Shown here one piece after another: positions 1 to 10,690 of a stretch of 64,000 nt of DNA. The notes under the pieces are model-generated. The model was not told the DNA's origin and did no database searches. It saw only the letters and a list, made by a program, of their open reading frames with translations. Numbering within the stretch: the first letter of the stretch is position 1; each line of letters opens with the position of its first letter. This DNA is from Symsagittifera roscoffensis. Lineage: Eukaryota > Xenacoelomorpha > Acoela > Convolutidae. The translations under genes were made by a program, and so were the position numbers. The stretch spans positions 34,541,436-34,605,435 of the forward strand of contig NC_087068.1 in NCBI RefSeq assembly GCF_963678635.1, in the 5' to 3' direction.

Positions 1-960
1 TTCTAAGTAGGTTGATGATCTATTGTTGCTTCTCATTTTATTGATAACTTCCACTTCGCCATTTCGAACGATGCTGAGTCAATTACATGTTTGTGAAAAT
101 TTTAAAAGCCATTGACATAGCTTTTACTTGAGCTGTTTTCATTTCCTGGAACTTGTTGAAGCTCATAGACTTGAAAAAGTTATCTTTTTTATAATCCGAT
201 ACTTAGTTTGTTTCGACACCTATTTAGATCACAAATACACCTATGGTCACTTTGTATTGCGCAATCCAAGACATGGGAAGACAACAAGGATAAATTTTTA
301 TCATCTATAATGTAGTAACTTAGACACATGTTGTTGTCGCGGCAGCAAGTAGGATGCGACCTATTGAGCACTTCAACTCCGTAGGGGCATAAAATTGTTT
401 CTAAAATCTGTTTCTCTACTTAAGTTTAAAAAGTTGAGTTCAGGTCTCCCATTATGATTGTTTTTGATTTCTAATTTGTTGCCAGGTCAGCCAATTTTGC
501 AAAACTACGATAAACAAAATTTTGATACATGAAAAGAATTATTTTGAGTTACTTGAAATTTGATCATCTCTCACTATCACTTCAAAAGGTTTCGGAACTA
601 GAAAAAGAGACCCACATCACTTGATGATTTTTTAATCTCTACTCACTACCTGAAAACTGTTTTTTTAAGGATTAAGAAGACTTGAAGTGTCCTTATCAAT
701 TAGCCAGGTTTCAGTGAAACTGTGTATAAATTTTTCCCAATATCATTGATAAGGTTTTTGAACTGATTGTGTTTGTTTGCAATGCTTCTGCCGTTTAAAT
801 GAATTAGCTAAATTTTATTCTAAAGCTTTTTTGCTTTGAGACTTGATTTGCACGGTCATCACATAAATCGAGATCAATGGAGTGGGAATAGTTAAAGCCA
901 TTTATAGTTCGATAGGTGACAGTACAAAACAAACGTGGATTAAAAATAATAATTCAAGAT
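1..960. other. No recognisable gene
   Basis: AT-rich sequence with only short ORFs of about 60 codons on either strand and no domain or repeat I recognise. Confidence 0.5.
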
Positions 961-998
961 AATTTTAAGAAATTGCCGGTAACTTCCATGTAATAGTC

Positions 999-1945
999 TC
1001 AGTAGTATTTTTCGTAGTTGCGATTATTTGGACGAGGACTATGATGTGAACTATGTCGGTTATTCCAAGTGTGAGCATCTTGTTGAGCATTGTATGGTTG
1101 AGTTTCAAATCAGCGCTGGTAGTGCTGAAAATTCTGTTTAGAATTCAATGAAGTATTTCATGCATCTGTGAATCCATTCGAGGTTTTCAACAGGACTGAC
1201 AGAGTCGCATTTCGCACTCTTGGCAATCCAGTTATAAAATTTAATTGAAAGTTGTCATGGTTCAATTAGTTGTAGTGCATGAGTTCGAGAAACATCGAAG
1301 CATTGCGAATAATTGTGTTTAGTTTCAACACGACAAAATTACCGACTCTGTTGCCATATTTACAGTTGATGAGTTCATTCAGTTCTGTGACGATTATGTT
1401 TTTAGTTTAAATTTCTACGCTTTCGCGAATTCGTATCACTTCACATATAACGAAAACATCGGGTTTTGAAAGATCGTCACACTTGTTAACCAATGCTACA
1501 TAATTGTCAAAAATTTGGTGCAAAAATCTACTATATTTCATAATACTATTGTTACTATCCTGCAGAATAAAAGTCTAAATTTTTCTGCTTTCGTATTTTT
1601 CCAATACTTTTTATTTTTCCTTCGTGGTTGATACACGATAAGCATTAGTTGCACAATCAAGGGGAATGATGTCATCTAAGGTTAGCTTGTGTACAATACT
1701 GCTACTCAAAATTGAATTGTTTTGCCCTTCTTTGAAATCAAATGTAGGAAGCTCTCTCATCTTTTCATTACACAAACCCTTAGGTGAAGACGAGGTTTCC
1801 ACCGAAGGCGCATTTGATCCATCTTTGTACATCACGGCGTCTAACGTGTTGCTTAGCCTGCTGACCACCTCTTGGATAAAGGCGTCCCTGATGAAAGTCG
1901 ACGTAGAGTTTGTAGGCCACTCCTTTACTCATTGCTTCATTTGCT
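999..1945 (-). pseudogene. SGNH-hydrolase-like retroelement ORF, decayed
   Basis: One minus-strand frame reads as protein for about 315 codons, interrupted by at least seven stops (for example 1611-1613, 1575-1577, 1407-1409, 1266-1268, 1158-1160, 1110-1112). The pattern is that of point decay in a single frame. In order I see a serine block 'SSSIVHKL', a block ending 'YRVSTTKEK', a block 'ILQDSNNSIM' that fits the Asn block of GDSL/SGNH esterases, and a tail rich in Asn, His and Arg ending 'NNRNYEKYY'. SGNH domains occur in ORF1/Gag-like proteins of some retroelements (CR1/L2 LINEs, some DIRS elements), so a dead Gag-like ORF is the best reading. The Gly expected before the second block reads Val. 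No RT is nearby. The N-terminal limit is unclear and may run upstream of 1945. The SGNH assignment is an inference from motifs. Confidence 0.45.
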
Positions 1946-2100
1946 TTCCAATTCCAATCATAAAGGGGAAGAAGCATTTTGAGAAAATAGACGAACATGA
2001 TGAGACTGATAAGCGAAAATTTTGGCTGTTGTTTTCAGCAGCTCATGACCATGATGCACTGAATGAGAATAAGATATTCGTCACAAGCCGTCAAAGCTAG

Positions 2101-2639
2101 GAACGACAGGCTTTGAATAGAATAAGCTTACTATTATGCTCCTAGCTTATATGTTTATCGCGACAACTAGGCTAACAATGTTTCCCACAATTGTTCCGAC
2201 AGGGGAGGTAAGTTTTAAGTAAATGTTAGACGGATTTTTTATAACTCAGATTGCAGTAAAATTAGGTTTCGCTGTAGAAATCTCTGCTGCAAATTTACTG
2301 CTCCGTTTAGATTGAACGAGAGAAGCTTTTTCAGTCCATTTTACTGGGGGGGGGGGTTTATCAAGTAGTGATGCATACTGCTTATATACAGGAGCTTTGT
2401 TTTGATTGTGTTAAAATTTCCACTGTCAAAGAAATCGCGGAATACGTATGCTTGCAATGACTTTTTAGTCCCGACTTTTGAAACAAGTGCGTCATTTTTA
2501 TGCTTGTGTTACATTCATACATTATTACAGGCAAAACAGATTGCATAATTTTTCACATTATACTTTACTGGAATGAGGGGAACAAAAAATTTTATTATCA
2601 TTTTTTTCGAAGTCTCGTCATTTTTTTTCGAAACTCTTA
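2101..2639. other. Non-genic sequence
   Basis: No convincing ORF. A short poly-G run occurs near 2345-2354. Nothing else is supported. Confidence 0.4.
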
Positions 2640-4446
2640 TAAAGTTGCTTAAACCAAAACGCGAGTTGTTGACAATAGACGGCAATTGAACTATTCAAGG
2701 TTTTACCCTGATTAACGAGCAGACTTATTAATTAGTTTCAATCAGCATTTTTTTGTGCCTGGCGAGTTATCCCGCATTCATAACTGTTCTAAACTAAATG
2801 AGGCAAAACAAAATGGTCAACTAGTTTTCCCTTTATTGGTTATTAAAATTTTTCTTACCAAAAACATTTTGGTACCAATTAGGACGCTATCGGCGTCTTA
2901 ATTCAAGGCTTTTATCTGATATACGAGCAGCCTTATTATGGATTTAAAAATCAAAATGTGCGTTTTTAATTCTTTATAATGGACATTTTTCTTAAATATC
3001 TTTTTAGTGAAACATTTTACATTGCTGTTTGTTTTTCACGAAGCTCAAGATTTTCATAAAACTGCCATATCAGGTGAGCAAAAGAAGTTTCAAGCAATAA
3101 GTTTCAGGCAATAGTTTCATGCTACATTTGGGGTTTTTGAAGCACTAAAAAACGTCCTGAATGTTCCGACTGCTTTCAGCGTCGATGAAAAGGTTTTTCA
3201 GTTTAACGAAGTGCTAAAAAAATCCCTGATTCCACAATTGATGTAGCTATTATGTAACTTGGCCGAGTGATCTTATCACTTTTTACCACATCAGTTTACT
3301 CACTCACCCAAAAACCTACCCGAGTTCAAATATTTTGTCCTATTATTCGAAAGCCGGAAAACTTTTTGTCAACACCTGTCTTTGATTATGTTAACAAAGT
3401 CAATTTTTAAGATGTTTCAGTCATATTTCAACTTTCTAGTTCGTTTTTAACTCGTTTTTAGCAAAACAATTTACCATCTGAAAGTTCTGCGGGCTTGAAA
3501 ATTTCTAATTTTTGCTAGTTTCGGATATTCAACGCGCGGTACGTTCCGTTCTTATAACACGCGTGAGCGGCGGATTAGGCAGTTATCACTGATAGTGGGG
3601 CAAGTCATTGGTTTTCTTTACAGTATAACAGACACTAGATGCACGCCTTTCTACTTTACAGAGCTCTTGGGCGATGAAATCAATCTTTTTTTTGAGTTTT
3701 ACTTTCGATTGCTATATCGGCTTTTCAATTAAAAACTTTTAAATTGGGCCTAGAGCGCTTACCGAACAATCTTGGTATCTCTCTGATACACCAGCATTCT
3801 TGCTGTTTCCTTTTTTGTAGAAAAAAGATTTATTTGCGCTCGTTGTTTGTTTTTGTCCTCTGGCGAAATTCGATTTTTTTGTTAAACCCTCTTGAGCGGC
3901 TTTTTTCAACCATCTAAAAAGTATAATCATCCTAGAATCAGTTTTCAATTAATTTCAAAGCAAGTGGTATGTTTTGAGATTAAGCTAGTCAGAAATCTGC
4001 CAGTTTGCCTAATTTGGATCAACTAACGCAAAAATTTGTTGCAGTTAAACTTTTTAAACATTTTATATGTTACTATGCTCTGCTTATTATAAAAATTGGT
4101 ACTTCAAATAGAATGCGGAGTAAAGTTTGACAAAAAGATCTGAGTAAAAATTCTACATTTCTTAAGACTTAATTGAAATGATATTAAAATAAAAATTGAA
4201 TATTAGAGAGCTGTCAGGTTAACAGAAAATCAAAGAAACAACGAAAAATTTATGCTTGGTGTCCCTAGAAATTAAACTGTTTAAAAAAACGTTTCGACTA
4301 ACGTCTTTTATACAACCTGAAACATATCGCTGTCTTGAGCTCAAGTTCTACAAACGTTGTTTCTATCTAATTCTTTTAAAATCAAAATTAATTTTATAGT
4401 TGTCAACCTAATCAAACTGAAATAATCAACGAGCATAAATGGCGTT
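2640..4446. repeat. Diverged copy of the local 2.6-kb repeat, left of the Polinton
   Basis: Several blocks recur right of the Polinton: 'tgatgtagctattatg' (3240; again near 25606), 'ttcaacgcgcggtac' (3528; again near 25894 and 28526), and the stretch leading to 'aataatcaacg' just before 4441. The array was therefore continuous before the Polinton split it. No coding content is convincing; the 69-codon ORF at 3739-3948 lies inside the repeat. Confidence 0.7.
4441..4446. repeat. Left target site duplication GGCGTT
   Basis: The six bases immediately left of the Polinton terminus are identical to the six right of its other terminus (24118-24123). A 6-bp duplication is the known Polinton signature. 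Confidence 0.9.
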
Positions 4447-4742
4447 AGTAGTATAGCTAATTTAAACTGGGATCGGGGGGGGGGTGATCCCAAATAATGA
4501 TCCCACAAATTTGATCCCAATATATAATTTTTTTAACCAATGATCATGAATGTAAATTTTTGTTAAGTTGATAGCTAAATCGTCCAAATGCCTAGACGTT
4601 GTATTTCGTTCTTTTTGATCATGCACCAAATTGGAGTGGTATATAAAGTGGTTATAGCGATTAGTTTCATGCATTGTATATGAAAGACGCTTGATTTCTG
4701 CACCGAATATGTTTGAAATATATGGATAGAATCTGCTTGAAG
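4447..4742. repeat. Polinton left terminal inverted repeat
   Basis: Matches the reverse complement of 23741-24117. It is about 80 bp shorter than the right TIR because it carries fewer of the subterminal GGGATC-type motifs; a poly-G run sits at 4475-4484. Homology fades after about 4742. Confidence 0.85.
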
Positions 4743-5056
4743 TTTTTATGTTGACTATAGACTGGTTTCTGTAAAAGTCTATGTGAAGTACTTTCAGGAA
4801 GAAACTGTTGAAGAATTGAACGGAAAAGATACGTTTCAAGGTTAAATTGAATTTTGTAAACTTTTGGTTCAAACATAACACCAATTCTAACACGCACATT
4901 GGTACACATTGAAACATAAAACTTGTCTTAAAGTCAATATTAGATAAGAAGCGTTTGAAGCAAATATATTTCTGGCTTGGCCACTGAACGTAAATGCTGT
5001 TACTCTTTAGTGCACAATATTTCACACACTATCACATTAACAAATATATTTTTTTC

Positions 5057-5710
5057 TTATTTCCTGCGAAAACGTTTTGGTTGCGTTGGCACATCTTCAA
5101 CGGCTTCACGATCTAGAAAAGAATTATCCGACGATTCTGAAGATAATTCTGTAGAAGTTTCAGCACTCAAATCGGCAATATCGTCACTGTCAAGGTCACT
5201 CTCGTTTATCTGATCGAGACGCGCAAATCCAGGATCCGGAGACTGGAATCCTCTTTCATTTGAGACTGTTGACATTAGATCGAACAATGAACGATGTACA
5301 TGTGATTGACTTGGGCTGGGGTCAATAAAGCTATCTTAACTATCGTATTGCAAATCTTGCGTATAATCCCAGTCTATTTGTGTTCGATCAAGTTCCTGCG
5401 ACATACCATTAGGTATATTCTCTTGATCCCATTCTATTGGTGCGTCGTTGTCTTCAAAATGAGCAACCCGTGCATCTAGATCGTCATCATCATCACTATC
5501 TCGATCTAACGTTTCATCGTTCGCACTATCGGCCTGAAATGTAGAGCTGTTATTACCATCACGACTATCTTTTGAAGGCGGTTCTGAAGACTGGATGTAA
5601 CCATATGGCAACGTTGAAATGCCATCATCCAATATATACCGTTTATCGTCGAACGATGACAACGCTAAGAACTTTTTGAGTTGCCCTGGAAATGCCTTTG
5701 GCTGAAAGCT
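5057..5710 (-). pseudogene. PolB C-terminal end with acidic tail (Polinton)
   Basis: One minus frame runs from about 5710 to 5057 with one stop (5336-5338). It opens with 'FDDKRYILDDGISTLPYGY', resembling the end of the Polinton PolB family, followed by about 190 residues rich in Asp, Ser and Glu (including 'DRDSDDDDDLDA') and a basic end 'PKRFRRK'. The acidic tail is not something I know from the family and may be an extension specific to this element. The segment is separated from the polymerase palm (motif C near 6580) by an A/T minisatellite. A second copy of its beginning lies at about 8595-8740. No clean start exists because this is an internal part of PolB. Confidence 0.6.
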
Positions 5711-5904
5711 TACGATGATTTATATAAAATGAATAAATGATTACTAATCGTTTATACATTGACTGCTAACTCCTCATGATGATTGGGTAAAAAAATCGAT
5801 GATTATGTGTGGTCTTATGTGTGTTCATGAACATGTCTAATTACATTTGCTGAAGATATATTCAGAACATGTGATGATAAGAGTTGGACAAGGGGAGGGG
5901 ATTT

Positions 5905-6320
5905 TTTCAAAAAAAAATTTTCGACAAATTTTTTCTTCGAAAATTTTTTTTCCCGAATTTCGGCCAATTTTTTTTTTGAAAAAAAAATTTTTTCCCAAAT
6001 TTTTTTTGACAAATTTTTTTTTTTGAAACTTTTTTTTCCTAAATTTTTTTCGACAATTTTTTTTTCGAAAAAAAATTTTTTCCCTTATTTTCGACAAATT
6101 TTTTTCACAAATTTTCGACATTTTTTTTTCGAAAAAAAATTTTCCTAAATTTTTTTTTTGAATTTTTTTTTTCGAAAGTTTTTATCCCCAAAATTTCCAT
6201 ATTTTTTTCGAAAAAAGATTTACTGCCAAATTTTTTCAGGGAATTTTTCAAAAAAAAATTTCCCAAATTTTGGACAAATTTTTTTTCGAAATTTTTTTGG
6301 ACAATTTTCGACAAAATTTG
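5905..6320. repeat. A/T-rich minisatellite in PolB, copy A
   Basis: Imperfect tandem units alternate runs of T and A around TTCGAA, with spacers such as 'cccaaatt' and 'gacaaatt'. The Lys/Phe/Asn-rich ORFs across it are low complexity, not genes. It replaces or displaces the part of PolB between motif C and the C-terminal end. Confidence 0.85.
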
Positions 6321-6324
6321 ATGA

Positions 6325-8313
6325 GTAATTGAAAGTACTCACTTAGAGAGACGATGGAGTATAACTTGGGTTTTAAAGCAATAAAGTCCGTGATGGTGTC
6401 GGCTGGGAACTCGTCTTTGTATTTGAGAACTGTCAATTTGTTTTGCTTGTTAAACAGGGGATGGTTTTCGGGATAATTTGAGAAATCGAATTCGTCAATA
6501 ATGTCGGATTTGTTTTTCAAAATTCCGTAAAAATCTGCATTCTTTTCGGTTTCTATTTCGTAAAGCAAACTATCGGTATCGGAGTAAAGCAACCGACACT
6601 CAAAGTTTGGTTTCTTAATTTAATAGTGAAACCGATACACTTCAAATTCAGCGATTTCAAGCAGGAAATGCTCCTACTATGGTAGCTACATTCCAATTAA
6701 TGACACGTGGTGCTGACGTCAAAACCGCTAAATCATCACCAAAAAATTTAAATGTCTTGAAGTCAAAAGCAGAAATTTTGTTGCATTGTTTCTTCAGCGT
6801 TATGTACAATATTAACCTTCAATCTTTTTCTTTTCGATTCGCATAATTTTCCATATGCAGAATTATTCAACAATTTGTACAGTGCTTCTTCAAACTTGTT
6901 TCGTGCAGCTTTCCTTTTGTTTGTGTTTCGGGTTATATAGGGTTCTAACCATAGTTCGTGCTTGAATTCTAAAACTCTATGTACTTTCGTTATTTTCAAT
7001 CTCAACCGAACATAGAGTTGTAAGAGTTTGTAATGCACTGCGTAATTACTCTTTTTATGCAAGGTCTGAAGTTGTTTTTTTAATTTGCCAGGAGCAACTC
7101 GATAATTATCATTGCTTTTCATTTGTTCTACCAGATCTCGTTGGATCTCACTTAACCACTCCTCTGGCACCACTTCGTTGGTTGGTGCTAAAGGATAGTC
7201 TCGATGGGATTCATGAAGTTCTTGAGGGTACTCGAGATCTACTTCAAGAATGAAGCCAATATCTGAATATTCTGGAAAGGCCAATATTTCATCAAGGCTC
7301 GTTTCACCGCTTGTACTAACTTCAGCGACTTCCTTAACATGGATTAACTAAAAAACCAGTGCTGGTAATTTATGCATTTGCATAACACCTCCATATAGAT
7401 TGTTTGCATCCAACATGAAGCCATAACTTGTTTTTTCTTTAGGGTTGTACTTTTCATTCATGTACGGGTTGTTTGCATTGAACAATCTTTTTTCAAAAAC
7501 AGATGCTGTCCAACCTCGCATCATAATTTCCACCATTTCTAAAAGCTCTCTTTCCGAAAGAAGTTCAATATCAGCATTACAGATCCTCTTGAAAGCATCT
7601 TCCGCAAGTTTGGACCCAGTAAAATGATGCTCGCAATCTAATCCGTAGCTTGCGTGAGTTATCGAACGAAACTCTTGAAAAACAAATGCGAGAAGAAGAG
7701 TATCACATGTGAGATACAGACTGTTTGAGCATGTTTTAAATCTTCTTCACTAACACTGATTTTTCCTCCTTCTAATGAGTTTCCCGATGCACTGAGTGGT
7801 GGCAGATTTTGTTCATCAAACTTTAATCGATTTGACATATAGGAATAAGGGTAAAAACCTTTCCTCTTTAGAAGTGAACGAGAACTCTCATCGGCTTGTT
7901 TGAAGTGTTCATCTAGTATAGAGAACTTATCAGCTGGTAAATTATCAATAAGTTTTTGTAACGAAGAATTCAAAATTTTACATGAGTCTTTGAATCGCAT
8001 GTATTCATAGACATTTTGCTTAACACCATTTGCTCGTTTGTAAGTGTCAACCAATACACCAATGCTTAGTGAGATATAATTCTCATCTGTTGCGGGTATG
8101 ACTTGGATCGTGCTTGTTGATTCCAACTCACCAAAAGCCAAACAAATATGGTGAAGATCGTAATTTTGTATGTTGTGTCCAACAACTGGTGTATATCGCA
8201 CCTTTCGTCGAGCTAGGTTAAACTTTGAGTGCGCCCACCCTAGCAATTCACCACTGTAGTGACAGTGGTCCAAACATTTTGTTTCACCTTCAACAAATTC
8301 TGCTAGGCACAAC
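6325..8313 (-). pseudogene. Protein-primed DNA polymerase B, duplicated copy A
   Basis: Family B polymerase of the protein-primed type that replicates Polintons. In coding order on the minus strand: an endonuclease-VII-like zinc motif 'CLDHCHYSG' and Exo II-type 'GHNIQNYD' (8312-7659); palm motif A 'MLDANNLYGG' (7536-7348); a long insert and motif B 'KLLNNSAYGK' (7284-6763); motif C 'LYSDTDSLLYEIE' (6592-6248). The acidic metal ligands of motifs A and C are present. Frameshifts near 7655, 7540, 7340 and 6700 break the chain, and this copy lacks the Exo I end. It is downstream of copy B in the same direction and nearly identical to it, so the duplication is recent or homogenised. Confidence 0.9.
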
Positions 8314-8583
8314 CGGCATGAGGTGGTTTCATCCTGCGTCAGGATAGATCATTTGCCAATATAGTTTGGGTAGCGATTTTTTTGTTGGTAGATTTCATCG
8401 TTCGCACTACGTTTCATCGTTCATCGTTCGTTTCATCATTCGCACTATCGGCATGAGGTGGTTTCATCCTGCGTCAGGATAGATCATTTGCCAATATAGT
8501 TTGGGTAGCGATTTTTTTGTTGGTAGATTTCATCGTTCGCACTACGTTTCATCGTTCATCGTTCGTTTCATCGTTCGCACTAT
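8314..8583. repeat. Two 135-bp tandem units at the duplication junction
   Basis: 8314-8448 and 8449-8583 are almost identical. Each joins PolB sequence ('catgaggtggtttcatcc') to a short array of 'ttcatcgttcg' and 'ttcgcactatcggc' strings. They mark the junction between the two large PolB units. Confidence 0.9.
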
Positions 8584-8955
8584 CGGCATGAAATGTAGAG
8601 CTGTTATTACCATCACGACTATCGTTTGAAGGCGGTTCTGAAGACTCGATGTAACCATATGGCAACGTTGAAATGCCATCATCCAATATATACCGTTTAT
8701 CGTCGAACGATGACAATGCTAGGAATTTTTTGAGTTGCCCTGGAAATGCCTTTGGCTGAAAGCTTACGATGATTTATATAAAATGAGTAAATGATTACTA
8801 ATCGTTTATACATTGACTGCTAACTCATCATGATGATTGGGTAAAAAAATCGATATGATTATGTGTGGTCTTATGTGTGTTCATGAACATGACTAATTAC
8901 ATTTGCAGAAGATATATTCAGAACATGTGATGATAAGAGTTGGACAAGGGGAGGG
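8584..8955 (-). pseudogene. Duplicated fragment of the PolB C-terminal region
   Basis: Near-identical to about 5531-5900, including the segment encoding 'FDDKRYILDDGISTLPYGY', but cut short at the junction so the acidic tail is absent. Confidence 0.75.
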
Positions 8956-8959
8956 GATT

Positions 8960-9367
8960 TTTTCCCAAATTTTTTTCCGACAAATTTTTTCTTCGAAAAT
9001 TTTTTTTCCCGAATTTCGGCCAATTTTTTTTTTGAAAAAAAAAATTTTTCCCAAACTTTTTTTTGACAAATTTTTTTTTTAGAAAATTTTTTTTCCTAAA
9101 ATTTTTTTACCTAACTTTTTTTTCGATAATTTTTTTTTCGAAAAAAAATTTTTTCCCTAATTTTCGACAAATTGTTTTCACAAATTTTCTTCAATTTTTT
9201 TTTTTGAAAATTTTTTTTTTTTCGAAAGTTTTTATCCCCAAAATTTCCATTTTTTTTTTCGAAAAAATATTTTTTGCCAAATTTTTTCAGGGAATTTTTC
9301 AAAAAAAAATTCCCAAATTTGGGACAAATTTTTTTTCGAAATTTTTTTGGACAATTTTCGACAGAAT
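8960..9367. repeat. A/T-rich minisatellite in PolB, copy B
   Basis: Counterpart of 5905-6320 with small length differences in the A and T runs. ORFs on both strands here (such as 9063-9371 and 9111-9392) are Phe- or Lys-rich artefacts. Confidence 0.85.
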
Positions 9368-9369
9368 TT

Positions 9370-10690
9370 GATGAGTAATTGAAAGTACTCACTTAGAGAG
9401 ACGATGGAGTATAACTTGGGTTTTAAAGCAATAAAGTCCGTGATGGTGTCGGCTGGGAACACGTCTTTGTATTTGAGAACTGTCAATTTGTTTTGCTTGT
9501 TAAACAGGGGATGGTTTTCGGGATAATTTGAGAAATCTAATTCGTCAATAATGTCGGATTTGTTTTTCAAAATTTCGTAAAAATCTGCATTCTTTTCGGT
9601 TTCTATTTCATAAAGCAAACTATCGGTATCGGAGAAAAGCAACCGACACTCAAAGTTTGGTTTCTTAATTTAATAGTGAAACCGATACACTTCAAATTCA
9701 GCGATTTCAAGCAGGAAATGCTCCTACTATGGTAGGTACATTCCAATTAATGACACGTGGTGCTGACGTCAAAAGCGCTAAATCATCACCAAAAATTTTA
9801 AATATCTTGAAGTCAAAAGCAGAAATTTGTTGCCTTGTTTCTTCAGCGTTATGTACAATATTAACCTTCAATCTTTTTCTTTTCGATTCGCATAATTTTC
9901 CATATGCAGAATTATTCAACAATTTGTACAGTGCTTCTTCAAACTTGTTTCGTGCAGCTTTCCTTTTGTTTGTGTTTAGGGTTATACAGGGTTCTAAACA
10001 TAGTTCTTGCTTGACTTCTAAAACTCTATGTACTTTCGTTATTTTCAAACTCAACCGAACATAGAGTTGTAAGAGTTTTTAATGCACTGCGTATTTACTC
10101 TTTTTATGCAATGTCTGAAGTTGTTTTTTTAATTTGCCAGGAGCAACTCGATAATTATCATTGCTTTCATTTGTTCTACCAGATCTCGTTGGATCTCACT
10201 TAACCACTCCTCTGGCACCACTTCGTTGGTTGGTGCTAAAGGATAGTCTCGATGGGATTCATGAAGTTCTTGAGGGTACTCGAGATCTACTTCAAGAATG
10301 AAGCCAATATCTGAATATTTCATCAAGGCTCGTTTCACCGCTTGTACTAACTTCAGCGTCTTCCTTAACATGGATTAACTAAAAAACCAGTGCTGGTAAT
10401 TTATGCATTTGCATAACACCTCCATATAGATTATTTGCATCCAACATGAAGCCATAACTTGTTTTTTTCTTGAGTGTTGTACTTTTCATTCATGTACCGG
10501 TTGTTTGCATTGAACAATCTTTTTTCAAAAACAGATGCTGTCCCACCTCGCATCATAATTTCCACAATTTCTAAAAGCTTTCTTTCCGAAAGAAGTTCAA
10601 TATCAGCATTACAGATCCTCTTGAAAGCATCTTCCGCATGATTGGACTCAGTAAAATGATGCGCGCAATCTAATCCGTAGCTTGCGTGAG
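9370..10690 (-). pseudogene. PolB palm region, duplicated copy B
   Basis: Minus-strand pieces carry motif A ('DANNLYGG', about 10400-10450), the insert between A and B (10371-10129), motif B 'KLLNNSAYGK' (10054-9707) and motif C 'LFSDTDSLLYEIE' (9642-9232). Frameshifts separate the pieces; motif A lies outside any long ORF because of nearby indels, for example around 10460. Motif C has Phe where copy A has Tyr just before SDTDS. Upstream it is continuous with the exonuclease part at 11920-10691. Confidence 0.88.

Larger units (their letters stand above)
5534..8392 (-). repeat. Large tandem duplication in PolB, unit A
   Basis: This block repeats at about 8587-11429 with only scattered differences over nearly 3 kb, including the minisatellite. 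Unit A is joined to the acidic PolB C-terminus on its left. Both ends contain the short string TTTCATCGTTCGCAC or a close variant. Confidence 0.85.

Noticed and set aside
1666-2100. 144-codon plus-strand ORF
   Set aside because: It is antisense to the SGNH-like pseudogene and has no motif of its own.
5815-6314. Lys/Phe/Asn-rich ORFs on the minus strand
   Set aside because: They are translations of the A/T minisatellite; composition is pure low complexity and frames overlap.
8390-8450. 'ttcatcgttcg' strings as a regulatory operator
   Set aside because: They coincide with duplication breakpoints and are better explained by rearrangement.
9063-9392. Phe-rich plus ORF and Lys-rich minus ORF
   Set aside because: Same minisatellite, copy B.
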